Of a stretch of DNA of 64,000 nucleotides, positions 19,324 to 27,301 are shown in pieces. Every line of letters starts with the position of its first letter. The stretch's first letter is position 1. The position numbers and the translations under genes are program-made. The DNA is from an uncultured Marivita sp. (GTDB lineage: Bacteria; Pseudomonadota; Alphaproteobacteria; Rhodobacterales; Rhodobacteraceae). Where the stretch lies: the NCBI GenBank assembly GCA_947503115.1, contig CANNCS010000003.1:1-64000 (forward strand), read 5' to 3'. A model generated the notes under the pieces. The model was not told the DNA's origin. It was given only the letters and a program-made list of their open reading frames with translations, and made no database searches.

Positions 19324-20007
19324 ATGAAAATCGGAATCTTGCAAACGGGTCTTGCTCCGGACGAACTTAAAGGGTCGTTCGGCGAGTATCCTGGTTTCTT
19401 CGAGCGTTTGCTCGCCAAAAAAGGGTTCACATTCCAAAGCTGGTCGGTCGTCGAAGACGTCTTTCCCGACGGACCAGAAGACGCCGATGGCTGGCTCATC
19501 ACTGGTTCAAGGCACGGCGCCTACGAAGATCACCCTTGGATCCCACCGCTGGAGCAGCTCATCCGCGACATTGTCGCGGCCAACCGGCCCCTGATCGGTG
19601 TCTGCTTTGGCCACCAAATCATCGCGCAGGCGATGGGCGGTAAAGTCGAAAAGTTTAAGGGCGGCTGGGCCGTGGGCCAGCAAGAGTATGATTTCGGCGG
19701 TGAGACCATGACCATCAACGCGTGGCATCAGGACCAAGTGGTCGCAGTGCCAGACAGCGCGCAGGTTGTCGCCTCTAATGATCACTGCGCCAATGCAGCC
19801 CTTCTGTATCCCGGCAAGGCCTTCACCGTGCAACCACATCCCGAATATGGCGATGACTTTATCACGGGCCTGATCGACACGCGCGGCAAAGGCGTGGTCC
19901 CTGACGATCTGATGCAGGGTGCCCGTCGTCGTATGGGTCGACCGCTCGACAATAGCCGCATGGCCGACCAATTCGCCAAATTCTTCCGCGAAGGAACCAT
20001 CGCATGA
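19324..20007 (+). CDS. class-I glutamine amidotransferase-like protein
   Basis: A 227-residue cytosolic protein with the GATase1 fold. The nucleophile sits in GVCFGHQIIAQAMGG and the catalytic His in VQPHPEYGDDF. It starts at ATG 19324 (MKIGILQTG). No synthetase partner domain is attached. Lying between two gamma-glutamyl ligase genes, it may hydrolyse a gamma-glutamyl intermediate, as PuuD does in the E. coli putrescine pathway, although its motif is closer to GMP-synthase-type amidotransferases. It overlaps the next ligase by four bases. Confidence 0.8.
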   Translation: MKIGILQTGLAPDELKGSFGEYPGFFERLLAKKGFTFQSWSVVEDVFPDGPEDADGWLITGSRHGAYEDHPWIPPLEQLIRDIVAANRPLIGVCFGHQIIAQAMGGKVEKFKGGWAVGQQEYDFGGETMTINAWHQDQVVAVPDSAQVVASNDHCANAALLYPGKAFTVQPHPEYGDDFITGLIDTRGKGVVPDDLMQGARRRMGRPLDNSRMADQFAKFFREGTIA

Positions 20008-21368
20008 CCGACTGGACAGACAGTCTCCCCGATTCCGCCCGTGCGTTTCTGGAAAACCGCAGACTAGACGAGGTCGAATGCATCATCGCCGACCTGCCCG
20101 GCATCGCCCGCGGCAAGGCCGTGCCCGCGTCGAAATTCGCGCGACAGGAATATTTTCACCTGCCGGATTCGATCTTCTTTCAGACAATCACCGGCGATTG
20201 GGGCGAAGCCGCTGACGAAGACGATGGCGGCTTTATCGAACGCGATATGATCCTGCGGCCTGACATGAGCACCGCCACCGCAGCGCCGTGGACCGGTGAC
20301 TGGACCCTGCAGGTCATTCACGATGCCTATGACCGCAAGGGCAAACCGGTTCCATACGCCCCGCGCAACGTTCTCAAACAAGTGGTCGAACTGTACCGCC
20401 AGCAAGGCTGGGAGCCGGTGGTCGCCCCCGAGATGGAATTTTTCCTTACCGCGCGAAACCTTGATCCTGCCAAGCCGATCGAGCCAATGATGGGCCGCTC
20501 TGGCCGTCCCGCCGCTGCGCGGCAGGCATACAGCATGACCGCCGTCGACGAATTCGGCCCGGTCATCGACGACATCTACGACTTTGCCGAAGCCCAAGGC
20601 TTCGAGATCGACGGCATCACGCAGGAAGGCGGCGCAGGCCAGCTTGAAATCAACCTGCGACACGGAGATCCGGTCAAGCTTGCCGATGAGGTTTTCTATT
20701 TCAAACGCCTGATCCGCGAAGCCGCCCTGCGCCACGATTGCTTTGCAACCTTCATGGCCAAGCCGATCGAAAACGAACCCGGCAGCGCCATGCATATCCA
20801 CCATTCGATCATGGATATCGAAACCGGGCGAAACATCTTCTCCGGGCCTCAAGGCGGCGAAACCGATGCGTTCTTCCACTTTATCGGTGGTTTGCAGACC
20901 TATACGCCAGCCGCCATCGCTGTGCTGGCACCTTACGTCAACAGCTACCGCCGCTACGTCAAGGAACACGCAGCCCCCATCAATCTTGCATGGGGCCGCG
21001 ACAACCGCACCACCGGCATCCGTATTCCACTTTCGGGATCGGCCAGCCGCCGTGTGGAAAACCGGCTCGCCGGGATGGATTGCAACCCCTATCTGGGGAT
21101 CGCGGCGTCTTTGGCCTGTGGCTATCTTGGCCTGATGAACGAAAAATGGCCGTCGAAGCCGCTCAAGAAAGACGCCTATGAAGGCGAGGCGGATATCCCG
21201 CAGGTTCTGGGTCAGGCGTTGCAGCTGTTTGAGGAAGCGACCGAGTTGCATGAAATTCTTGGCGCGGATTTCTGCCGCGTCTATTCGATCGTGAAACGAA
21301 CTGAATACGAAGAATTCCTTCAGGTAATCAGCCCGTGGGAACGCGAGCACCTGCTGCTCAACGTCTGA
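20004..21368 (+). CDS. glutamine synthetase-like gamma-glutamyl-amine ligase (PuuA type), second
   Basis: A 454-residue paralogue of the first ligase, with VVAPEMEFFLTARN, GAGQLEINLRHGD, FMAKPIENEPGSAMHIHHS and RDNRTTGIRIPLSG. The N-terminus reads VECIIADLPGIARGKAVP, the IVDLxG form typical of amine ligases. Residues differ enough from the first copy that a separate substrate, or a hetero-oligomer, is possible. It is coupled to the amidotransferase by an ATGA overlap. Two tandem stem-loops follow its stop. Confidence 0.85.
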   Translation: MTDWTDSLPDSARAFLENRRLDEVECIIADLPGIARGKAVPASKFARQEYFHLPDSIFFQTITGDWGEAADEDDGGFIERDMILRPDMSTATAAPWTGDWTLQVIHDAYDRKGKPVPYAPRNVLKQVVELYRQQGWEPVVAPEMEFFLTARNLDPAKPIEPMMGRSGRPAAARQAYSMTAVDEFGPVIDDIYDFAEAQGFEIDGITQEGGAGQLEINLRHGDPVKLADEVFYFKRLIREAALRHDCFATFMAKPIENEPGSAMHIHHSIMDIETGRNIFSGPQGGETDAFFHFIGGLQTYTPAAIAVLAPYVNSYRRYVKEHAAPINLAWGRDNRTTGIRIPLSGSASRRVENRLAGMDCNPYLGIAASLACGYLGLMNEKWPSKPLKKDAYEGEADIPQVLGQALQLFEEATELHEILGADFCRVYSIVKRTEYEEFLQVISPWEREHLLLNV

Positions 21369-21376
21369 ACAAAAGG

Positions 21377-21427
21377 GGTCGGACTGGCTGCGCCAGTCCG
21401 ACCGATGCGAGGGGCTCTGCCCCTCGC
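21377..21427 (+). terminator. two tandem hairpins
   Basis: The first hairpin has a 12-bp stem (21377-21388 with 21392-21403, 3-nt loop). The second has a 9-bp stem GCGAGGGGC / GCCCCTCGC (21407-21415 with 21419-21427). No T tract follows; instead the dispersed element begins 7 bp later. This hairpin-plus-element arrangement may stabilise or end the upstream mRNA. Confidence 0.6.
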
Positions 21428-21434
21428 GCTCCCC

Positions 21435-21457
21435 GGCATATTTGGAAAAAGAAGAAG
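21435..21457 (+). repeat. dispersed element copy B
   Basis: A 23-bp sequence beginning GGCATATTTGGAAAAAG, identical to 48234-48256 on the minus strand. It lies just after two hairpins and 14 bp before the oxidase start. Its A/G-rich end (GAAGAAG) could act as a ribosome-loading enhancer. Confidence 0.65.
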
Positions 21458-21471
21458 ATCAGGACCGCGTT

Positions 21472-22776
21472 TTGAACCTGTTGTTCAGCAATGACACCCG
21501 AGGGGCCTATCCGCAAAGCTGGTATGCCTCAACGGCGACCCCACTTGCGCCTTTCGCCCCCTTACAGGGCGAAACACGCGCTGATGTTTGTATTGTCGGC
21601 GGTGGTTATACCGGGCTGTCTGCCGCGCTGCACCTGGCCGAAATGGGCGTGGACGTGGTGCTGCTGGAGGCGCATCGCGTCGGCTTTGGTGCATCAGGGC
21701 GCAATGGCGGGCAGTTGGGATCGGGGCAGCGGCAGGACCAGATCACACTGGAAAAAATGGTGGGCGCGGATACCGCCCGTCTGCTCTGGGATCTGGGCGA
21801 AGACGCAAAGGCGTTGGTGCGTGGATTGATCGCCAAGCATGGGATTGACTGCTCTCTCAAGGACGGTATCGCCTGGGCCGCATCGCGACCGTCAGACAGG
21901 ACCGACCTGCATGACTATGCCGAGCATCTGCAAACACGCTACGGCTATAGCCAGATCAAACCGCTCGATCGCGACGCCTTCCACGCGCTTTGTCCGTCGC
22001 CTGACTATATCGGCGGAACGCTTGATATGGCGGCCGCACATCTGCATCCGCTGCGGCTGGCGCTGGGTCTGGCCAAGGCCGCCACCACGGCTGGCGCGCG
22101 CATTCACGAACGCAGCCATGTTCATGACATCCGGCACGGATCCAAAGTAATCATACGCACGGATGCAGGTCATGTGATCGCCGACCATGTCATCCTTGCC
22201 GGCAACGGTTATCTGGGTGGGCTCGACCGGCAGGTGACAGCGCGGGTCATGCCGATCAACAACTATGTCATTGCCACCGAGCCCTTGGGGGATGACGCTG
22301 CAAACGTGCTGACGCAGGACGTAGCCGTTGCGGATTCCCGCTTTGTCGTCAATTACTTCCGCCTGACCCATGATAAACGTCTTTTGTTCGGCGGCGGTGA
22401 AACCTACGGCTATCGTTTCCCATCAGACATCCCCGCGCTGGTGCGCAAACCGATGTCAGTGATCTTTCCACATCTGCACAATGTCCCTATCGACTATGCA
22501 TGGGGCGGAACTCTGGCGATCACGATCAAGCGGATGCCGTATCTGGCGCGGGTGCGCCCCAACGTTCTTTCGGCTTCGGGCTATTCCGGGCATGGCGTCG
22601 GCAACGCGATCCAAGCGGGCAGACTGCTGGCCGAGGCAACACGCGGACCCTCGGAAGGGTTTGCAGCATTCAACACAGTGCCGCACTCCCCCTTTCCAGG
22701 CGGCGGCATAATGCGCACACCAATTCTGAAGCTCGCCATGTCCTGGTATGCGATGCGCGATCGGCTGGGTGTCTGA
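21472..22776 (+). CDS. FAD-dependent gamma-glutamyl-amine oxidase (PuuB/DAO type)
   Basis: A 434-residue flavoprotein of the DAO superfamily. The dinucleotide fold is VCIVGGGYTGLSAALHLAE with the acidic strand end VVLLEAHRVG. GFGASGRNGGQLGSGQ and the C-terminal GYSGHGVGNAIQAGRLLAEA complete the FAD site. I choose the TTG at 21472 because AGGA lies seven bases upstream and the product then begins MNLLFSND, the usual family start; another in-frame TTG lies at 21442. It should oxidise the gamma-glutamyl amine to an aldehyde, following the ligases. Confidence 0.85.
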   Translation: MNLLFSNDTRGAYPQSWYASTATPLAPFAPLQGETRADVCIVGGGYTGLSAALHLAEMGVDVVLLEAHRVGFGASGRNGGQLGSGQRQDQITLEKMVGADTARLLWDLGEDAKALVRGLIAKHGIDCSLKDGIAWAASRPSDRTDLHDYAEHLQTRYGYSQIKPLDRDAFHALCPSPDYIGGTLDMAAAHLHPLRLALGLAKAATTAGARIHERSHVHDIRHGSKVIIRTDAGHVIADHVILAGNGYLGGLDRQVTARVMPINNYVIATEPLGDDAANVLTQDVAVADSRFVVNYFRLTHDKRLLFGGGETYGYRFPSDIPALVRKPMSVIFPHLHNVPIDYAWGGTLAITIKRMPYLARVRPNVLSASGYSGHGVGNAIQAGRLLAEATRGPSEGFAAFNTVPHSPFPGGGIMRTPILKLAMSWYAMRDRLGV

Positions 22777-22795
22777 CACACGAAACACGGTTGGC

Positions 22796-22813
22796 TTGTC
22801 ATACCTCTGTCAT
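22796..22813 (+). promoter_or_regulatory. Pho-box-like direct repeat
   Basis: TTGTCAT-ACCT-CTGTCAT: two 7-bp units 11 bp apart, close to the PhoB consensus CTGTCAT-N4-CTGTCAT, with a third degenerate unit (ACGTGAC) in phase at 22818. It lies 52 bp before the aminotransferase ATG. Confidence 0.45.
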
Positions 22814-22864
22814 AAAGACGTGACAGCGCGTATCTTAGAAATAGAATAGACAAGAGGCGCAGCC

Positions 22865-24055
22865 ATGGCACATCTACCCAACATGCATGATGCAGAGCCC
22901 ATCCCCGAAGCTGCGCGGCGCGAGATCGACCGCCTGTTACAAACGGGAGACCTGTTCCGCTACACCGCCCCGGAAGGTGCGCCCGTGTCTGTTCTCGAGG
23001 AAGAATTTGCCGCGATGATGGGCGCGAAATATGCGTTGGCTGTCAGCAGCTGTTCCGCCGCTTTATTCCTGTCACTCAAAGCACTTGGCCTACCCCGTGA
23101 CGCCCGCGTCCTGATCCCGGCTTTCACCTTTGCCGCTGTTCCGTCCTCGATCGTCCACGCCGATTGTGTGCCGGTGCTTTGCGAAGTGGATGGCAGCTAC
23201 CGCATCAACATGGCCGATTTCGAAGCCAAAATCGACGATGTTCAGGCGGTGATGATCAGCCATATGCGCGGGCACACTTCTGACATGGACGCGATCCTGT
23301 CGCTCGCCAATGATCGCGGCATTCCAGTGAGAGAAGACGCCGCGCATTCGCTTGGCACCCGCTGGAACGGGCAACGGATCGGAACGCTTGGCCATGTCGG
23401 CTGTTTCAGCTTTCAAAGCTACAAGATGCTCAATGCAGGCGAAGGGGGTATTCTGCTGACCGACGATGCAGATCTGATTGCCCGTGCAGTGATTCTTTCG
23501 GGTGCGTATGAACACAACTGGAAGAAACACCCCGTCCTGCACGACGCCTTTGCCAAGTGGCAGAACAAACTGCCGCTTTACAATCTGCGCTTATCAAACC
23601 TGTCAGCCGCCGTGATCCGCCCGCAATTGGTCGAGCTGGACCGCCGTGTCCGCGATGGCCGCCGCAACCATGATCACGTCGCCGCCCGGCTTGACCAATC
23701 GCCGTGGATCACGGTGCCTCCAGCACTTCCGCAAGAAGATCGGGCGCCGGATTCGCTCCAGTTCACCCTGTGCGACATGACCAACGCGGATGTGGATGTT
23801 TTTGTTGAGACCGCCAAAGCGATGGGCGTGTCAATCCAAGTCTTCGGTCGCAGCACCGACAATGCCCGCGCGTTCTGGAACTGGGAATTCCTTGGACCGG
23901 CCCCCGACCTGCCCAAGACACGAGAGATGTTGTCGCGCGCCTGCGATTGCCGTCTGCCCGCGCGACTGACTGTGGCAGAGTGCGATGCTGTGGCGGACGT
24001 CATCCTGTCCGCCATCAATCACGTCATGCACCCACCAGTTCAGGCAAGGGCCTGA
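22865..24055 (+). CDS. DegT/DnrJ/EryC1/StrS-family PLP aminotransferase
   Basis: A 396-residue PLP enzyme of the sugar-aminotransferase fold. Lys187 lies in FSFQSYKMLNAGEGG and forms the cofactor Schiff base; Asp158 in REDAAHSLG binds the pyridine nitrogen. Family members transaminate keto-sugars or related metabolites for surface polysaccharides or antibiotics, but no glycosyltransferase or nucleotide-sugar gene is nearby, so the substrate is open. The promoter region carries a Pho-box-like repeat. Its stop abuts the phaR stop inside a TGATCA palindrome. Confidence 0.85.
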   Translation: MAHLPNMHDAEPIPEAARREIDRLLQTGDLFRYTAPEGAPVSVLEEEFAAMMGAKYALAVSSCSAALFLSLKALGLPRDARVLIPAFTFAAVPSSIVHADCVPVLCEVDGSYRINMADFEAKIDDVQAVMISHMRGHTSDMDAILSLANDRGIPVREDAAHSLGTRWNGQRIGTLGHVGCFSFQSYKMLNAGEGGILLTDDADLIARAVILSGAYEHNWKKHPVLHDAFAKWQNKLPLYNLRLSNLSAAVIRPQLVELDRRVRDGRRNHDHVAARLDQSPWITVPPALPQEDRAPDSLQFTLCDMTNADVDVFVETAKAMGVSIQVFGRSTDNARAFWNWEFLGPAPDLPKTREMLSRACDCRLPARLTVAECDAVADVILSAINHVMHPPVQARA

Positions 24056-24640
24056 TCACTTGCCGAGTGTCGACAGCTTTTTCTGAAGCTCTGCAAGCTG
24101 GGTCTTGATTGCGTCCAGGTCATCAGCGCCCGACGAAGGCTCTGCCGATTTGGACGGCGGAACAGTCCCGTCCCCTTCTTGGGACGGACCCGACCATGAC
24201 CCAGACATACCGCCCGTCATCGCCTTCAGAAATGCTTCTTGCTGCGCTTGAATGGCTTCGAACCCAGGCACACCCGACATCGGGTTCGCCTTGTTCATAT
24301 TCTCCATCCATTTCGACTGACTGTCGCGAAACATCTCGAAACTCGCAGAAAGGAACTGCGGCACGGCGCTTGTCGCGGTGGTGGTGTAACTGCGGACCAG
24401 ATCGTTCAGCACATTAGTCGGCAGCACGCTTTCGCCCCGGCTCTCGTGTTCTGCGATGATCTGCAACAGGTACTGACGCGTTAGGTCGTCGCCTGATTTA
24501 AGATCGACGATCTTGACCTCGCGCCCACCACGGATAAAGCCCGCAATATCTTCCAAGGTCACGTAATCGGATGTTTCGGTATTGTAGAGACGTCGGCTCG
24601 CGTAGCGCTTGATCAAAAGCGGATTTTGGTCTTCGGCCAA
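24056..24640 (-). CDS. phaR: polyhydroxyalkanoate synthesis repressor PhaR
   Basis: A 194-residue DNA- and PHB-binding repressor of phasin genes. The N-terminal PHB_acc_N domain is clear: LLIKRYASRRLYNTETSDYV and VKIVDLKSGDDLTRQYLLQ, followed by PHB_acc repeats and a variable Gly/Ser-rich tail with a short coiled coil. I use the TTG start at 24638-24640 because GGGAGGGG precedes it at the right distance; a GTG at 24694 would add 18 residues lying on a PhaR-type site. It is in the same orientation as phaP and phaC but has its own promoter region. Confidence 0.9.
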   Translation of the reverse strand: MAEDQNPLLIKRYASRRLYNTETSDYVTLEDIAGFIRGGREVKIVDLKSGDDLTRQYLLQIIAEHESRGESVLPTNVLNDLVRSYTTTATSAVPQFLSASFEMFRDSQSKWMENMNKANPMSGVPGFEAIQAQQEAFLKAMTGGMSGSWSGPSQEGDGTVPPSKSAEPSSGADDLDAIKTQLAELQKKLSTLGK

Positions 24641-24665
24641 GGTGTCCCCTCCCCCGTTATCTTCG

Positions 24666-24676
24666 CTGCATTGCAG
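24666..24676. promoter_or_regulatory. PhaR-type site at phaR
   Basis: CTGC-ATT-GCAG lies 26 bp before the phaR start, with a second TGCAGC nearby. The CTGC-N3-GCAG form is what I recall for PhaR of Paracoccus denitrificans, suggesting autoregulation. Confidence 0.55.
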
Positions 24677-24732
24677 CCTAAGCACATGCAGCACAAAAAG
24701 AAAGCACTGGTGTCAGGGAGTAAGAACAAAAA

Positions 24733-24759
24733 AGGCCGGATCCACAAGGGACCCGGCCT
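24733..24759 (-). terminator. phaP terminator
   Basis: On the minus strand a stem AGGCCGG / CCGGCCT with an inner GGG/TCC extension (one mismatch) is followed directly by TTTTTTGTTCTT. It ends the phaP transcript 50 bp after its stop. Confidence 0.85.
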
Positions 24760-24808
24760 AAGGATAGCGTTCCAATTTGGGAGGAGAGAACGCTAGTTCG
24801 TAAAAAGC

Positions 24809-25258
24809 TTACTTTGCAGCAGCAGTTGCCTTCTTGGCAGCTGTTGTCACGTCAGCCGTTGCTTTCTTGACTGCGGCAGTTGCGTCCTCGGAGAGGTCCT
24901 TGCCTGCGGCCATCATCAGCTCAACGGTGTCCATCTGGACTTTTTTCGCGATCTCGGCGAATGCGGCCATGTTTTCGGCAGCAACTTCAGCCTGAGCAGA
25001 AGCGAAATCAGTCATCGCCTTGGCGTAGTCTGCCGGCTCTGTTTTCGCTTTGGACATTTCGCCCAGCTTGGCGAGAGTGTCTTTGGTCCACTTTGCAGAG
25101 ATCTCAGCAGACTTGTCAGCCGCTTCGATTGCAACGTTGGACAACTTCTCGTTCAGAGTTGCTGTTGTTTTGAAAGCGTCTTCCATTGCTTTCGTGTCAA
25201 CCGGGAACGCGCCCATCATTTCTTTCAGGGTCGCTGTCATGTCGGGTGTCTTAGCCAT
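24809..25258 (-). CDS. phaP: phasin (PHA granule surface protein)
   Basis: A 149-residue phasin, mostly amphipathic helix and rich in Ala, Lys and Glu, ending in a low-complexity Ala/Lys tail (KKATADVTTAAKKATAAAK). It coats PHA granules and limits coalescence. The start at 25258 (MAKTPDMTATLKEM) fits phasin_2 proteins; upstream in-frame residues overlap the promoter. It is a single-gene transcript between a PhaR-operated promoter and an intrinsic terminator, next to the synthase. Confidence 0.88.
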   Translation of the reverse strand: MAKTPDMTATLKEMMGAFPVDTKAMEDAFKTTATLNEKLSNVAIEAADKSAEISAKWTKDTLAKLGEMSKAKTEPADYAKAMTDFASAQAEVAAENMAAFAEIAKKVQMDTVELMMAAGKDLSEDATAAVKKATADVTTAAKKATAAAK

Positions 25259-25303
25259 TGTCTCAAATCCTTTCCTGCTCGGCGGGCCCACCCCGCTGTC
25301 TTG

Positions 25304-25364
25304 TGCAGATGCAGAATATATACATGCCGCACTGCAGCATTTCAAGTCTTTTTCTGCACTGCAG
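25304..25364. promoter_or_regulatory. TGC-rich PhaR-type sites at phaP
   Basis: TGCAG-A-TGCAG (25304-25314), CTGCAG in the spacer (25332-25337) and CTGC-ACT-GCAG (25354-25364) surround and overlap the phaP promoter, as expected for PhaR operators. Confidence 0.6.
25317..25345 (-). promoter_or_regulatory. sigma-70 promoter of phaP
   Basis: On the minus strand TTGAAA (25345-25340), a 17-bp spacer and TATATA (25322-25317). The spacer contains TGCTGCAGTGC, so a repressor bound there would occlude RNA polymerase. Confidence 0.7.
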
Positions 25365-25395
25365 CAAAATTCCTTGACCAAGCGTCAATGACAGG

Positions 25396-27189
25396 TCAGG
25401 CGCGTGCCTTGATCCGAACATAGGTGCCCGGCGCCGGAGCTAATGACGGGTGGGATTTATCCCCTACTTCCCGCGCCTTAATCCATTTCCCCGATCGCTT
25501 CGCCAACCATTTTTCCCAGATCGCCCACCAAGAACCCTCGGTGAATTCCGCCGAGGACTTCCAGTCTTCAGGGGACAAAGACAGGTCATCATTTGTGTAA
25601 TGACCGTATTTATTTTTGGTCGGCGGGTTCACGATCCCGGCGATGTGGCCCGACTCGGACAGGATGAAATTTTTGGATTTCGACCCCATCGCTTGAACCC
25701 CGCGATAACAATCCTTCCAAGCGGCGATGTGGTCGGTCTCACAGGCGATCGAACACAAAGGTACGTCCACATCACGCAGCGACAGGGTATGCCCCATCAA
25801 CTCGAAATCGCCGTTTGCGAACCTGTTGGACTGGCACAGACCACGCAGGTACTGCATCGCCATGCGTCCCGGAAGGTTCGCACCGTCGCCGTTCCAATAC
25901 AGCAAATCAAACGCGGGAGGCGTTTCACCCATCATGTAACTTTTGATCGCAGGACCGTAGATCAGGTCGTTGGATCGCAGGAAGCTGAACGTGCGGGCCA
26001 TGATAAAGGACTTAAGAATCCCCGTGTCACCGATCTCGGCTTCGATCCCGTCGATGAAATCGTTCTGAAGGAAGGGTGTGAATTCCCCCTGATCCGAGAA
26101 ATCGGTCAGCGTGGTAAAGAACGTAGCCGACTTGATGGAATCATCGCCCCGCTGTTTGAGCAGAGACAAAGTCAGGCTAAGCGTGGTGCCCGCGATGCAA
26201 TACCCAATGGCGTTGACCTTATCGACACTGCAGATGGATTTAATCTCTTCGACCGCCTGCAGATAGCCATCTTCGATATAGGTATCGAGACCAACATCCT
26301 TGTAGGACTCGTCCGGGTTGATCCAGCTTACCACAAACAAAGTGTATCCCTGATCGACAACCCAGCGGATGAACGAATTCTCCGGTTTCAGATCGAGGAT
26401 GTAGAACTTGTTGATCCAGGGCGGGAACAGCACGATAGGGGTCTCACGAACCTTTTCGGTGGTCGGCTTGTACTGGATCACTTCCATCATGTGGTTGCGA
26501 TAGATCACCTCGCCCTCGGCGGTGGCAATGTTCGACCCGATCTCGAATGCGCCCTCGTCAGCCAGACGTACAACCAGCTCACCATTATTTGCTTCAAGAT
26601 CTGCAACAAGGTTTTCGAGCCCTTTGACAAGGCTCTCGCCCTCGGTCTCAAGCGCTTTCTGCAATGCATCGGGGTTCGTGGCGAAAAAATTCGTCGGCGC
26701 GAACATATCGACGATCTGCTGCGCAAAGTAGCGCAGGCGCTTTTTCTCGATCTCGTCCATGTCTTCGACATCGTCCACCGCATGGCGGATGGCTTCGGCG
26801 TTGATCAGGTACTGCTGCTTGATAAAGTTGAAATAGGGATGTTCATCCCAAAGCGGGTTCTTGAACCGGCGGTCTTTGGGGCCCGGATCGGCAGGCGGTT
26901 GCAACTTACCCTTGGCCAACGCTTGCTGAGCCTCGACATAATGTGTGACGGACTTGCCCCAGAATTCGATCTGGTGCTCAAGGATTTTGGCCGGGTTTTG
27001 CAACCACTCCTGCCAATAAGCCTGCAACGCTTTGCCATAAAGCATTGTGTCCGGACCATGCAAAGACGGGTTGATCTGTCGCTTGTGCGACAGCGCCGAC
27101 ATCAGACGCTGCGACAGCGTCTCGATCTTTTGCAAATTGGCCTCCAGCTCCACGCTGATTTCCGGTGCGGCAACGTCGTTGGTTGTCAT
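25396..27189 (-). CDS. phaC: class I poly(3-hydroxyalkanoate) synthase
   Basis: A 597-residue polymerase of 3-hydroxyacyl-CoA acting at the granule surface. The alpha/beta-hydrolase core has the lipase-like box GYCIAG with nucleophile Cys331. The catalytic Asp486 is in CETDHIAAW, and His515 is in SGHIAGIVNPP. The N-terminal 200 residues are the helical region of class I enzymes. Length matches class I (about 590). The ATG at 27189 has GGGGGAAAG upstream; a TTG six bases earlier is less likely. It is divergent from phaZ. Confidence 0.96.
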   Translation of the reverse strand: MTTNDVAAPEISVELEANLQKIETLSQRLMSALSHKRQINPSLHGPDTMLYGKALQAYWQEWLQNPAKILEHQIEFWGKSVTHYVEAQQALAKGKLQPPADPGPKDRRFKNPLWDEHPYFNFIKQQYLINAEAIRHAVDDVEDMDEIEKKRLRYFAQQIVDMFAPTNFFATNPDALQKALETEGESLVKGLENLVADLEANNGELVVRLADEGAFEIGSNIATAEGEVIYRNHMMEVIQYKPTTEKVRETPIVLFPPWINKFYILDLKPENSFIRWVVDQGYTLFVVSWINPDESYKDVGLDTYIEDGYLQAVEEIKSICSVDKVNAIGYCIAGTTLSLTLSLLKQRGDDSIKSATFFTTLTDFSDQGEFTPFLQNDFIDGIEAEIGDTGILKSFIMARTFSFLRSNDLIYGPAIKSYMMGETPPAFDLLYWNGDGANLPGRMAMQYLRGLCQSNRFANGDFELMGHTLSLRDVDVPLCSIACETDHIAAWKDCYRGVQAMGSKSKNFILSESGHIAGIVNPPTKNKYGHYTNDDLSLSPEDWKSSAEFTEGSWWAIWEKWLAKRSGKWIKAREVGDKSHPSLAPAPGTYVRIKARA

Positions 27190-27213
27190 GGCCAACTTTC
27201 CCCCCTATTCATG

Positions 27214-27224
27214 CTGCCATGCAG
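27214..27224. promoter_or_regulatory. PhaR-type site at phaC
   Basis: CTGC-CAT-GCAG lies 25 bp upstream of the phaC ATG within the phaC-phaZ divergent region. An identical 11-mer recurs at 27417-27427 within phaZ codons (Pro-Ala-Met-Gln). The pair could allow looping, or the second may be chance. Confidence 0.5.
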
Positions 27225-27301
27225 AATACAGTCGCCTGCGGTGGGAGGCAAAGCGACGAATTGGCTCGGTTGTGCCGGCTTAAGCTTAAGGAGACGCCTC
27301 T

